DNA from: a virus
IMG/VR virus record: IMGVR_UViG_3300006735_000335
Span: 1-20,775 of that record
Length of the DNA: 20,775 nucleotides
Reading direction: 5' to 3' (one strand)
Shown here: in pieces, positions 1 to 9,300 of the stretch
How positions within the stretch are numbered: position 1 is the stretch's first letter
Layout: the number at the start of each line of letters is the position of its first letter
Translations under genes and position numbers: made by a program
The notes under the pieces: model-generated
Databases searched by the model: none
What the model saw: the letters and a program-made list of their open reading frames with translations, nothing else
What the model was told of the DNA's origin: nothing

Positions 1-1
1 A

Positions 2-166
2 AAAGCTAATACTAACAATTACGCTGACAACAATAGAACTATGGATTTTCTAAGCGGTATATATAGATTGACGGGATTTACTCATAGAATAAAAACATCT
101 GAAGCATATTCTGAGTTTAATCTTTTCAAAGACATACAAGCGGAGTTAAGTAATGCAGAAAATTAG
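2..166 (+). CDS. C-terminal end of a probable baseplate hub-type protein (5' partial)
   Basis: An open frame enters from the left edge and stops at TAG 164-166, giving the last 54 residues of a protein that begins outside the window. The residues include GIYRLTGFTHRI followed by FNLFKDIQAEL. The pattern of an aromatic beta strand, then a Thr-His pair, then another strand ending near the C-terminus resembles the tail ends of phage hub proteins (T4 gp27 / gpD type), which sit just upstream of spike genes. That family assignment is inference from a short fragment and from its position before a gp5/gpV-like spike gene. The last 14 bases overlap the next gene. A LysM-type or gp53-like baseplate protein is an alternative. 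Reality of the frame is likely; the function is uncertain. Confidence 0.5.
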   Translation, partial: KANTNNYADNNRTMDFLSGIYRLTGFTHRIKTSEAYSEFNLFKDIQAELSNAEN

Positions 167-353
167 ATTAGATTCCTCAGATTCAGACGAGTTTTTACTC
201 TCAAGAATACCTTCTACAGAGCAAGAAAAGTCAGTTACGGTACGAGATACAAAAAATAGTAATAACATATCAAATGCATATAGCGCATCTCACCTAAATT
301 CAAGACAAAAAGAAAGAAGAAGACAATACAAAATTAGAAAGGGTGATGTATGA
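153..353 (+). CDS. Small basic-tailed protein of unknown function (66 aa)
   Basis: A 66-residue frame starts at ATG 153, preceded by GGAG at 142-145 with seven bases between, a good ribosome binding site. It overlaps the previous gene by 14 bases and the next by four (ATGA), which argues that it is translated as part of the tail operon. The first half is acidic and Ser/Thr-rich. The C-terminal 20 residues are strongly basic (KERRRQYKIRK). It has no signal peptide, membrane segment or Cys, and no PAAR-type spike-tip pattern. I do not recognise the family. Its place between a hub-like protein and the spike suggests a small baseplate component or assembly factor, but nothing in the sequence proves this. 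Confidence 0.6.
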   Translation: MQKIRLDSSDSDEFLLSRIPSTEQEKSVTVRDTKNSNNISNAYSASHLNSRQKERRRQYKIRKGDV

Positions 354-1558
354 AAATTCTAAAAGGCACTGTGGATACAAAAAAGAGTTTAGGTTTAACT
401 CCCGTGCTGGTTGTATGGCCTGATAAGTCTTTAAGACCTGAAGATCCTAATGATAAAACAGGAACAGTAAACGTAAAATATGTATCCCCTTACGGGGGTG
501 GCCCCACTGCCGCTCAGATTATGATACCTGAGAAAAATACACAGATTCTGTACTGTTTAGCTGATAATGATGATGATAATAATTATTATTATCTTGGTTC
601 TATTATTGATCCTGAGTATGATTCGGTACAGGAACAAGCAATTACTGGGCCTTTAGTTGCCCCTAATCCAAATGACGCAACAACAATAAGACCTTTGGTT
701 ATGCCTCATGATGATCATGACTATGCCTTCAATAGCCAGTCTACATCTTATGGTATTAGAACACCTAGAGGAAATCAAATGGTCATCAGAGAAGGCTTGG
801 ATTTAAATAGAGACCATAAAGGGATTTATCTACAAAGCTCAAAAGGTCATAAGATTGAACTATCAGACTCTAAAAACACTAGTATGCTTAGACTCGCAGG
901 AGCAGGTGAAAGAGCGGGACTAGAAATAACAGGGTATGATGAGCATATTATGCAAGGTAAGTCTCCGCATTCTGTGTACTTACACGCATCAAATAATACA
1001 GATATTCTTGCAACTAATGGTGGTTTGGGCTTGACCGTTGTTGATGGAAAAAACATAGACATAATAAATACTTCAACAGGAAGTAAAACTTCCACATTAC
1101 CTCCTCAGTTTGCTGCAAGAGAATCAGGTAATATAAATATTACGACTGCTGCGGGAGACATTAGGATTAGAAGCCAAGGAAACGGGGTTTTTATTGATTG
1201 TTTAGATAATGGAGACCCCACAACAACACCAGCATCCTTCCAGGTTAGGAGTAATAATAAAATTCATTTATATTCAGACAAAGGAATTGACATAAAATCT
1301 GGTGGTGACGTAAATATAGTAGGGAGGAATGTAAATATAGAGTCTAGGGCAACAGGAAGAATAGACCTTAACCCCTTACCTCCAGGAACAGTGGGCGCAA
1401 AAATGGGAATAAGAAAAACAAATGACGAGATTGCAAGTGAGTCCATTTCTCCTACAGGACAGTTCCCTTTCTTTGGGCTAGGACCAGAATATGCAAACTA
1501 CTTCATAGAAAATTACAGCTATGGTAGAAACACAGATACAAGATTAACAGACGTTTAA
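350..1558 (+). CDS. Baseplate central spike, gp5/gpV-like (OB-fold plus beta-helical needle)
   Basis: This 402-aa protein looks like the membrane-piercing spike at the tip of a contractile tail tube. The N-terminal part (about residues 1-95) fits the OB-fold domain of gp5/gpV/VgrG proteins, with VSPYGGGPTAAQIMIP near residue 44 and a YYYLGSI strand near residue 79. The C-terminal part (about 260-350) consists of short alternating hydrophobic/polar strands with Gly/Asp turns, for example GDIRIRSQGNGVFID and GIDIKSGGDVNIVGRNVNI, the pattern expected of an intertwined trimeric beta-helix. T4 gp5 is longer (575 aa) and carries a lysozyme domain between these parts; none is seen here. The start overlaps the upstream stop by four bases and has AGAAAGGG at 336-343 ahead of it. 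It probably threads on the hub protein whose end lies upstream. Confidence 0.82.
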   Translation: MKILKGTVDTKKSLGLTPVLVVWPDKSLRPEDPNDKTGTVNVKYVSPYGGGPTAAQIMIPEKNTQILYCLADNDDDNNYYYLGSIIDPEYDSVQEQAITGPLVAPNPNDATTIRPLVMPHDDHDYAFNSQSTSYGIRTPRGNQMVIREGLDLNRDHKGIYLQSSKGHKIELSDSKNTSMLRLAGAGERAGLEITGYDEHIMQGKSPHSVYLHASNNTDILATNGGLGLTVVDGKNIDIINTSTGSKTSTLPPQFAARESGNINITTAAGDIRIRSQGNGVFIDCLDNGDPTTTPASFQVRSNNKIHLYSDKGIDIKSGGDVNIVGRNVNIESRATGRIDLNPLPPGTVGAKMGIRKTNDEIASESISPTGQFPFFGLGPEYANYFIENYSYGRNTDTRLTDV

Positions 1559-1562
1559 AGGA
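1557..1562 (+). promoter_or_regulatory. Ribosome binding site for the 889-aa LamG-type protein
   Basis: AAAGGA begins within the stop codon of the spike gene and lies six bases before ATG 1569. It fixes the start of the next gene in the largest gap of the cluster (10 bases). Confidence 0.6.
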
Positions 1563-1568
1563 ATAACC

Positions 1569-4238
1569 ATGGCTATATTTAACCCAGAATTTTTTACTAA
1601 TCCTGCTGCCTCATTAAACTCTTCATTTGGTATACCTACATGTATACTAAATTTTGCTGGAGATGCCTTAGCGTTACTATCGAGCAAATCCCTAATTAGT
1701 TTATCCAATGCTGCTGACCAAGGAAAAGAAGGTGCTTTTAATTCCATTGCAGAGGCTGTAAAAAAATTGTACAATGCTACAGGCTTTCTTGAAGTTGATA
1801 GCGCAGGTAATGTAGTCTTAAAATCAGAAGCGTCAGAAGATGGTTTAGATTTAAGCTTTTTAGATACTTTAGATGCTATCAACAGAGACTTAGCCTTAGC
1901 GGAAGATTTAGTTCTACAGGGAGTTGATTATGTAAATGATGTCCTTAATTGTTTAAGTGATTTTAGTTTGTGGTTGGGTAGCACTAGAGGTGACTCAAAA
2001 ACCTCTAGCCCTGGAGGTCTAGCCAATGGTGGGTCTAGTGGTTATGTTCAAAACTCTTCTAATGCAGATAAAGTTCTAACTGTTCAAGTGGTTACTGAAG
2101 CTACTGAATTTATTCAAAAATGTAACGAATTACAAGCAAGAATTGCAACTGTGTTATCAGATAGGCAAACCTTAATTCAACGTGAGGCTGATGATGAAGC
2201 TCCCATATTTAGGTTAGTTTATGGTCCTCCTGTTTCAAAACAAGGATTGTTTATTTTATCAGAAGACGGTCTATATTACGATTCTCAAGATAGGATGTAT
2301 AATGGAAAAGACCTACCTGATACCTCTGATATAGGTGTGGTTATACCCTCTGAAAGTTGGAAGATGAACTATCCTGCTAACTTAGGAGGAAAAGGAACAA
2401 TAGTTTCTCTGTCTGATATAAATCAATACGTTGATACGTTATTTGATATCAATAAGATTGATGAATCGAAAGACTTAAAAGAGTTTTATGATAATGATCA
2501 CTTTTTGCAAGTTATAGAAGCGCAAAAACAAAAACAAGTATTAGATACTTCAGCACAGATTACTGAGTTATACGCTTCAGGATACTCAAATGATTCAGCT
2601 TTATTAGTTAATTACAGGCAAAGCCTCTATGGGATTCTGGGATCTTACGATGATAAGCTAAACAAAAGAAAAAAACAAATCGAAGTTGCAGTTAAAGCTT
2701 CTACTGAGTTTGGAGTATCTTCAAACTTTGCGGTGGGAGAAATACCAATTAATGATTTCTCGTATCTAAGTTCAGTGAATTTAAGTGTATCTTTAGAGCA
2801 GCAGCAAAGACTAGCGTTTGAGGCAGGAGATGTTGAAGAGGTGGTTCTTCCCATAAAACCAATTTTTGTCAGGTCTTTTGGTAGTGAAAGCAATAGGTTT
2901 GTTTTACCCTTCAGTGTTGCTGAGGTTGGAAAGGGGGCAATTGTAACCACAGGGTCTGTTTCCTCAACAACAATTCCTACTTTATCCATAACTGATTCAA
3001 TAGTAACTGATAAATTGTTTGCTGCGTACAACTTTTTGAAGGCAGCAGGAACTCCCCCAGACTCGGAAAAGTTCGCAAGTTTAAACTGTGCCAGCTTAGG
3101 CATATCGGACAATGCTCAACTCATAGGCAGAAACAGCACCCTCTTTACATCTGGTTTAGGTATTCCCTTTTTAGCGGGAATGGTTAAATTTAATAACTTT
3201 GCACAAGAGGTTAGAGACTATAGAAGCGTTTGTAGGTTGCCTGATACTACTGATTTTCAAAACTTTATGTATAACAAAAACGGTGGTTCTTTTGAGTGCT
3301 GGTTGCACATGCCAGGATATGGGACATCATCTAACCTGTATGAGAGAGGCGAACGAAATACTTTAAACTTAAATGCCGAAACAGCCGAATGGGTTGATTA
3401 TAATTACTACAAAATTCTTTTAGGTAATGAAAATGTTGGGGGTAGTTTAGCTGCAAATGTTAGCTCTGTGGTTACTGCTGGGGGCACTGATTCAGTTAGA
3501 GGCATGTTAATGGGTTTCTCTAGAGATCCTGCCATTACGTTTGACGAGAAGGTTTTTGGTGGATCTGACACTAAGATTGGATTGGATGCAGGTATAGAAG
3601 CCTCAGCAACAACGGCTTCAAGTTGTTTCTTCATAGCCCCAACGATGTCCGTTAATAAAAACCAAGCAACCTTTGTTCCCCAAATAGATTCCTGCTCTGG
3701 GGAGTCTTATGCAAAATTAGCTCTTTATGATACTGTTACTGTGAATGGTGTAAAGTTTGCTGATGTGGCAAATGAATTCATGCATCTAGCTGTTTCGTTT
3801 GATGTATCTTCAGATAAGTGTAGAGTTTACTTAGACTCAAATCTTATGACAACTTCAAGCTTGTCAAAAGTGTTTGGTACAGCAAAGTCTCAAATACCTA
3901 GACTCCCTACGTTTACCCAACCCGAAACCTCAGAAGTTAGCAGTTTCTATTACGCTGATACTACAGTTAGACAGAAACAAGGCGTGAGCTTTTTCGATAA
4001 CGGCCCTAGAAATAACTCTTTCTTTACTCCTTGGCTATTAGGTGGAGGATGGACAGACGGTATACCTGTGGCTGCTGACACAAGCGCAGGAGGATTCATG
4101 GGGACAGGTCATGGCTACAGCAGTGGGCTAAACGGCTATGTTGGAAGTGTTAAGTTTTATGCAAAACCTCTATCTAATTCTGAGGTAAAAACTAATTACA
4201 ATGCCCAAAAGGGATTTTTTAAGAACATAGTAACATGA
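1569..4238 (+). CDS. Virion structural protein with C-terminal LamG/concanavalin-like domain (889 aa)
   Basis: This is a large protein encoded between the spike and the baseplate wedge genes. The N-terminal region (about 1-210) is rich in Ala/Leu/Asp helices, and segments near 177-210 and 358-378 look like coiled coil. From about residue 572 to the end it has the layout of a LamG/concanavalin A-like jelly roll. GGSFECWLHMPGYG opens it, LAVSFDVSSDKCRVYLDS is the typical 'observer' strand pair, and GLNGYVGSVKFYAKPLS followed by FFKNI closes it. Such domains in phages usually bind glycans or serve as structural adaptors. The first part matches no family I recognise. By position it could be a baseplate or short-fibre component. 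It ends in a four-base ATGA overlap with the gp25-like gene, so it belongs to the same operon. The LamG call is fairly secure; the role is inferred. Confidence 0.7.
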   Translation: MAIFNPEFFTNPAASLNSSFGIPTCILNFAGDALALLSSKSLISLSNAADQGKEGAFNSIAEAVKKLYNATGFLEVDSAGNVVLKSEASEDGLDLSFLDTLDAINRDLALAEDLVLQGVDYVNDVLNCLSDFSLWLGSTRGDSKTSSPGGLANGGSSGYVQNSSNADKVLTVQVVTEATEFIQKCNELQARIATVLSDRQTLIQREADDEAPIFRLVYGPPVSKQGLFILSEDGLYYDSQDRMYNGKDLPDTSDIGVVIPSESWKMNYPANLGGKGTIVSLSDINQYVDTLFDINKIDESKDLKEFYDNDHFLQVIEAQKQKQVLDTSAQITELYASGYSNDSALLVNYRQSLYGILGSYDDKLNKRKKQIEVAVKASTEFGVSSNFAVGEIPINDFSYLSSVNLSVSLEQQQRLAFEAGDVEEVVLPIKPIFVRSFGSESNRFVLPFSVAEVGKGAIVTTGSVSSTTIPTLSITDSIVTDKLFAAYNFLKAAGTPPDSEKFASLNCASLGISDNAQLIGRNSTLFTSGLGIPFLAGMVKFNNFAQEVRDYRSVCRLPDTTDFQNFMYNKNGGSFECWLHMPGYGTSSNLYERGERNTLNLNAETAEWVDYNYYKILLGNENVGGSLAANVSSVVTAGGTDSVRGMLMGFSRDPAITFDEKVFGGSDTKIGLDAGIEASATTASSCFFIAPTMSVNKNQATFVPQIDSCSGESYAKLALYDTVTVNGVKFADVANEFMHLAVSFDVSSDKCRVYLDSNLMTTSSLSKVFGTAKSQIPRLPTFTQPETSEVSSFYYADTTVRQKQGVSFFDNGPRNNSFFTPWLLGGGWTDGIPVAADTSAGGFMGTGHGYSSGLNGYVGSVKFYAKPLSNSEVKTNYNAQKGFFKNIVT

Positions 4239-4693
4239 CAACAACAATTTTTGGAAAGACCCCAGACCCTAAAATAAAAGCTGATATAATTAATACATCA
4301 GACTCTCCAGAAACCTTTGGAGTTAAGTTTCCTTTATTTGATAAAGATAATCCAAACAAGGGTATCTTTGCAACAACTAAAGGTTTTACTTTATTGAAAA
4401 GTGAGGTATCTCAATTCATTAGAACGGAGCGTGGTGAAAGAGTTATGCTTCCTAATTTTGGTTTATCACTTAAGAAGTTTTTATTTGAGCCAATAACTCA
4501 AGATTTAATTGATGCAATCACTGAAGAGATTTATTTTGGTTTTGCTGCCTACTTACCAAAGGTTACTGTGAGAGACGTTAGAATAGAAGAAGGTGACAAT
4601 GTTCATGGTTTGGGTTTGCCAGGAATAAGAATACAAGTGTTGGTTTCACCTTCTAACTCAACACAAACAGGAACCGTGGAGATTACCCTATGA
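4235..4693 (+). CDS. Baseplate wedge protein, gp25/gpW family
   Basis: This 152-aa protein matches the gp25/gpW family, the small sheath-initiating wedge component shared by T4, P2 and related contractile machines. The core reads ERVMLPNFGLSLKKFLFEP (residues 68-86), which corresponds to the family's 'G.R...P.FG..L..LLFEP' signature. It follows a segment in which helices precede a strand (SEVSQFIRTERG) and leads into ITQDLIDAITEEI. The length is slightly above the usual 110-140 aa owing to an N-terminal extension of about 30 residues. The start overlaps the preceding stop as ATGA with only a weak upstream purine run, so translation is probably coupled. It is followed immediately by a gp6/gpJ-like gene, the canonical order in contractile tails. 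Confidence 0.92.
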   Translation: MTTTIFGKTPDPKIKADIINTSDSPETFGVKFPLFDKDNPNKGIFATTKGFTLLKSEVSQFIRTERGERVMLPNFGLSLKKFLFEPITQDLIDAITEEIYFGFAAYLPKVTVRDVRIEEGDNVHGLGLPGIRIQVLVSPSNSTQTGTVEITL

Positions 4694-6300
4694 GCACTAG
4701 AACTTACGAAGAAGCAACAAAAATTCCTTTTACCACAGCAGAGTCTGATTTTCAAAAGTTGCTTGAAACAGGCGATGATTTTGCTAATAAAAAGGAATTA
4801 ATTGATTACGCAGCGACTGATTTTGTAACCCTTAGAGATTCTTTGCTTTCTTATATGAAAGCTGTTTACCCTAACGACTATCAAAACTTCTCTGAGTCTG
4901 ATTTTGGTGTTATGTTTACTGAGCTTGTAGCATATATGGGTTCTGTACTATCCTTTAAGGCAGATGCATTGGCAAATGAAAACTTTCTTTCAACAGCTAA
5001 AAATAGAAACAATGTCAGGAAGCTTTTGGGGTTAATTGGTATTAGATTAAAAGGCCCTACTTCTGCGGGAGCAAATGCTCAGTTAGTTTTAAATGACTCA
5101 ACAAGCAGTAACCTCACGATTACAGCCACCAACCGAGTGTTTTCTTTGACATCACCTATGGATGGCGGTACTTTGCAGTTTACTTTATATAAAACTAGTG
5201 CTGGCAAAGTGGTTGACATGGGTTCAAATACAGCAAACTTATCCTTAGCTACTTCAGAGTCCACCGACCCTACTACGGCTCAAACATGGACGAACTTAGC
5301 TCTCCTTGAGGGCGCTTTAGTCCAAGAAACAGGAGTTTTTAACAGCACTCAAGTATTTAAAACAATTCAACTAACACAAGGCCCAGTAATAGAGAACAGT
5401 GTACAGGTTTTTGTTAATGACACTGGGGCTCTTGGAGGCTCTTACACTCAAGTAGATAATGTTCTTTCTGCTTCTGGACCTACAGATAAGCTTTTTGATG
5501 TTACTTATGATGATAACTTCAACGGTACTGTTCGATTTGGTGATGGTGTAGTTGGTTCTTCGCCCCCTAACTCTTCTGCTTACAGAGTTTTGTACAGAGT
5601 GGGTGGAGGAACAAGAGGAAATCTTCTTGGTGCTACCATTAATGCTCCAATTACAACCAGCGAAGGTGCAGCAACAGTTACAAATACTAGTGTTGCGACA
5701 GGAGGACTAGATGCTGAGACTATTGAAAACGCAAAAAGATACGGTCCACTTGCTTTCAAGCAACAGGATCGTTTAGTAACCTTACAAGATTATCAATCAT
5801 ACGTTTCTAGATACTCTAGCCCTACAGGTGGGCAATCCATTGGAACCGCAGCAACCCGCAAAGCCTACTCTTCCGCTAACATGGTTGATTTATATGTTTT
5901 GCAAAAAGCAAACGACCTTCAATTACAGAAAGCAACTGTTGAATATAAAGTAAATCTTCTTGAGTCTATACAAACCAAAAAGATGCTAACCGATGAGGTT
6001 AATGTTGTTGATGGCTTAATTAGAACTTTAGATTTAGTAACCACAATCTTTTGTGATGAGTCTTTTAGAGACATGGAAGAAAAAATAAAAGTATCGGTTG
6101 CTACAATAATAAGAAATCATTTTTCTTATAGTAATTTTGGTTTTGGTAAATCATTTACTCCACAAGACTTAAACAGATTAATCTATGATATAACTGAGGT
6201 TAGGTACTCAACAGTAGATAACGTCAAAGACCCTGTGGTCGTAAACTTCAATGAAGTAATCCAGTTAAATAACTTAACAATTAATGTAACATTCATATAA
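4690..6300 (+). CDS. Baseplate wedge protein, gp6/gpJ-like (baseplate J family)
   Basis: This 536-aa protein has the hallmarks of baseplate J / T4 gp6 proteins, which form the ring connecting the wedges around the hub. Evidence includes NENFLSTAKNRNNVRKLLGL near residue 97, matching the 'E.fl.TA....n...la..lG' segment. There is also a beta-rich middle with FGDGVVGSSPPNSSAYRVLY and VGGGTRGNLLGATINAP, then DAETIENAKRYGPLAFKQQD near 340 followed by RLVTLQDYQSYV. The C-terminal segment NFGFGKSFTPQDLNRLIYDI resembles the final conserved region. It is longer than P2 gpJ (302 aa) and shorter than T4 gp6 (660 aa). GGAG at 4677-4680 precedes the start, which overlaps the gp25-like stop by four bases. 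The stop overlaps the next start by one base (TAATG). Confidence 0.92.
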   Translation: MSTRTYEEATKIPFTTAESDFQKLLETGDDFANKKELIDYAATDFVTLRDSLLSYMKAVYPNDYQNFSESDFGVMFTELVAYMGSVLSFKADALANENFLSTAKNRNNVRKLLGLIGIRLKGPTSAGANAQLVLNDSTSSNLTITATNRVFSLTSPMDGGTLQFTLYKTSAGKVVDMGSNTANLSLATSESTDPTTAQTWTNLALLEGALVQETGVFNSTQVFKTIQLTQGPVIENSVQVFVNDTGALGGSYTQVDNVLSASGPTDKLFDVTYDDNFNGTVRFGDGVVGSSPPNSSAYRVLYRVGGGTRGNLLGATINAPITTSEGAATVTNTSVATGGLDAETIENAKRYGPLAFKQQDRLVTLQDYQSYVSRYSSPTGGQSIGTAATRKAYSSANMVDLYVLQKANDLQLQKATVEYKVNLLESIQTKKMLTDEVNVVDGLIRTLDLVTTIFCDESFRDMEEKIKVSVATIIRNHFSYSNFGFGKSFTPQDLNRLIYDITEVRYSTVDNVKDPVVVNFNEVIQLNNLTINVTFI

Positions 6301-9300
6301 TGGCTAGGAATTTTTACAAAAGAAATTTTGTTGACGCAGTAAAAATCATTACTCCAAATCTATATTTGGATGATGATTACGATATTAGTGGAGTTCAAGT
6401 AAAGGATACTGATCTACTAATCAATAGTCACATTCTTTCTGCTAAAAATATACAGGAAACCCTGAAGCTTAGTTCTTCTGCATTAACAGGATCTAACCTT
6501 TATAGCTCAATAAACAACATTGATGGCTTCTCACAGTTTTTTGTAAAGCAAAATAAGTTAACGAATATAACCCCAGAGAAGTTTCAAAGAAAAATTCTTA
6601 GACCTATGGGTCAGAAGCTTTCAAGCTTTCAAAGCTCTTCTGATTTTGGTGACTATGTAAGCGGAACATTGTTACCTAAAATATACCTCAATAACACTAA
6701 TATAAAAACTGACACTTCGTCTTACTTCGGTGGCACTCAATTAGAAACAACAGAATATGTAATTAGTAATCTAAACTGGTTGTATTTCTTAAATACGAGT
6801 GCTCCTGCGGGTGGGTCTTTTGCTCCCTCAACGCTTGTTGCATCCTCCATTGTAAATACTCTTTGGAATAATAAACCTTATAGACTTAATGATGCAATAA
6901 AAGACTATCAAACCTATCTGTGGGAGAACTTTGAAGGCTCTTCGGTTCCTTTTGAGTTAATTCCTGATAAGTTCAAGTCTGATACAGGGACATATACTAG
7001 TGGTACTCAAAACTTAAATAAGTTACACACACTTATTGATGTAATTTACTCACCTCTAGCCATAGATCAAGAAGATAAGAGGGTTGAAGAAGCTTTCCAA
7101 ACGTATGTATCTGCAACAACTTTGCTGACCAGCACTGAAGAGGCTGGGCCTTTCCACAAATTCCTTAAAGGGGCATCTTTGGGCATGTACGATGTCAACG
7201 CTCAAGTCGAGGGACTAGGCGATTTAGCTTCGATAGACGATTGCCCAGAAGAATACCTGCCTTTATTGGCTAATTTAATTGGCTGGAAATTGTATGGTAG
7301 GAATGCGGAGTCCTGGAGAAACCAGCTAAAAAATGCACCTAGTATTTATAGAAAAAAGGGTACGAAGCAAGGCATAATAGATTCTTTAAACTCTGTTATC
7401 CCACAGAACCCAATTAATTCAAGTGGTGCTATCACTGAACTTTATGAGTCTTATCTTCCAAATTTAATTTACTATTGCTTGGCAACAGGATCAAATCTTT
7501 TTGATTTCGATACTTATACTCAGGAAGTAGCCTTCTCTCACGGAGCGGATGTCTATAGCCCAACAGATAAGGATTACAATATTCGTGTTGCTGTTGATAA
7601 TATTTTAAGATATTTAGTCGAGGAGAAGGCTGATAATTTTATTGTGCAAAATGAAGCCTTTAGAGTTACACGGCTAGTCACAGGAAAGGCTTGGTTTGGA
7701 CCCGTTATTGAAATTGCTGCCAATGTATGGACAACAGCAGTATACGGAGATCAGGGTGAAGTTCTTTATGATCCAAAGAGCGCCGTAGACGTTGATATTC
7801 TTGCTGACCCTAACTTTGTATTTAATTACAGAAACAGAGATTTTGTTCTTCCACCTTGGGAAGAAGAGAAGTTTTACTCTAATTGTGTAATAGATGATTC
7901 TCTTCTCGCTACACTAAAAACCCTACTGAAGAGCTTTTGTGTTAAGGTTACTTTAATAGATTCTCTTATCGAATATGCTAGGGATTTTGTTATCAAGGGT
8001 AGCACTAACACTGATTTATACATCGGAAACTCCTTTATATTCTATACCTCTGGGCAGCACTATCCTCCAAATCAGGCAGAGGTTTTTGGTCAATACAAAG
8101 AGGACTTATACGACTACTTAACCCTGTGGAATGGTAAATCATCCTTATTTGATTTTACTGTAAGTGGAGGAAACTTTGATGCGGATGTTTTTCAAGATGC
8201 ATCAGGAAGACACACAACAAATGATATCCTACAGTCACTAAGGATTGTAGACGATATGGCTCCTGCAAAGGCGATACCTAGGGTTAGGTTTACTAAAGCC
8301 GCAGCAGAGAGTGCTTCTGGAGCGGACTTCGCATGTCCTTCGGTTAGAGTTGGTTTCACAAACTACGGAACTTCAAATGCAGAGGTTTGTGGTGTTTATA
8401 GTAGAGGACGATACGGAGGACACGGTAGTGAAATTTACCCTGACTTCACGGATAACCTTAAGAGAACCTGGACATCCCACAAAGATAAATCAACATTCAA
8501 ACGATCACAGTTTAATTATCGAGGAGGTCAGTCCCTTTACGCCAGTTCAATTTTTGCTACCGATCAAGTTGTTCCTGTGGCGAGTGGAGTAGGTAGATTC
8601 TCCTTAAGAAGAAGAAACTTTTACAACGCCCTAGATCAAAAAGAATGGTTTAACCGATCAGGAAACAACATGCCTAGTTTCTACAATGCTTTAGGTAATG
8701 TGACAACTTCTAATGCCATCTTTGATTTTGTAAAACTAGGTTTCACTCCAAGCTCTATGGGGTTTGCGCCACCAACACCAGAAAACCTGTCAGGAGTCTA
8801 CAGGCTTGATTGTAGCGGAAGCCTGTCTACCATACCCGATGTTTATTTTGGAGTTGCCTCAAAAAATACTTTCTTATGTAGATCTCACGACACACTTAAC
8901 TTCTCGTCTTGTGATAATTATGTTAGAAGAGATAGAATTCCAGAAGAAGTTAAGCTGTTCTTCGATATTCACGAAGAAAAAAAGAGGAGCATAGCTAGAA
9001 ACATAGTAACTTCTAATCGTAATGCTTTAGCTGCATCAGCAAGTTGGGTAAACTTTGAAAATAGCTTTGCTAATACTATTGAAGATACGGGGTATGAAAA
9101 GTATTATTCTCAAACCTTAAATAGACGTTCTATAAATCAAAAAGGAACAAACTATATTTACAATACTTATGCCACTTACTTTAGTGGAACTAATAACGCT
9201 GGGCTGCCTGAAAATTTAGCTGTCAATTATAGAAAGGGTGGTGCTAATATTCTATCCCATACATACGGACCAATTTACAGAAACTCAGCATTTAATTATG

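Noticed and set aside
2645-3112. Minus-strand open frame of 155 residues, and the other minus-strand frames throughout
   Set aside because: All are antisense to convincingly coding plus-strand genes, show no domain, and are expected shadows in AT-rich coding DNA.
8311-8994. Plus-strand frames at 8311-8592 and 8764-8994
   Set aside because: They lie wholly inside the 2088-aa gene in another frame, have no plausible protein pattern and no ribosome site advantage.
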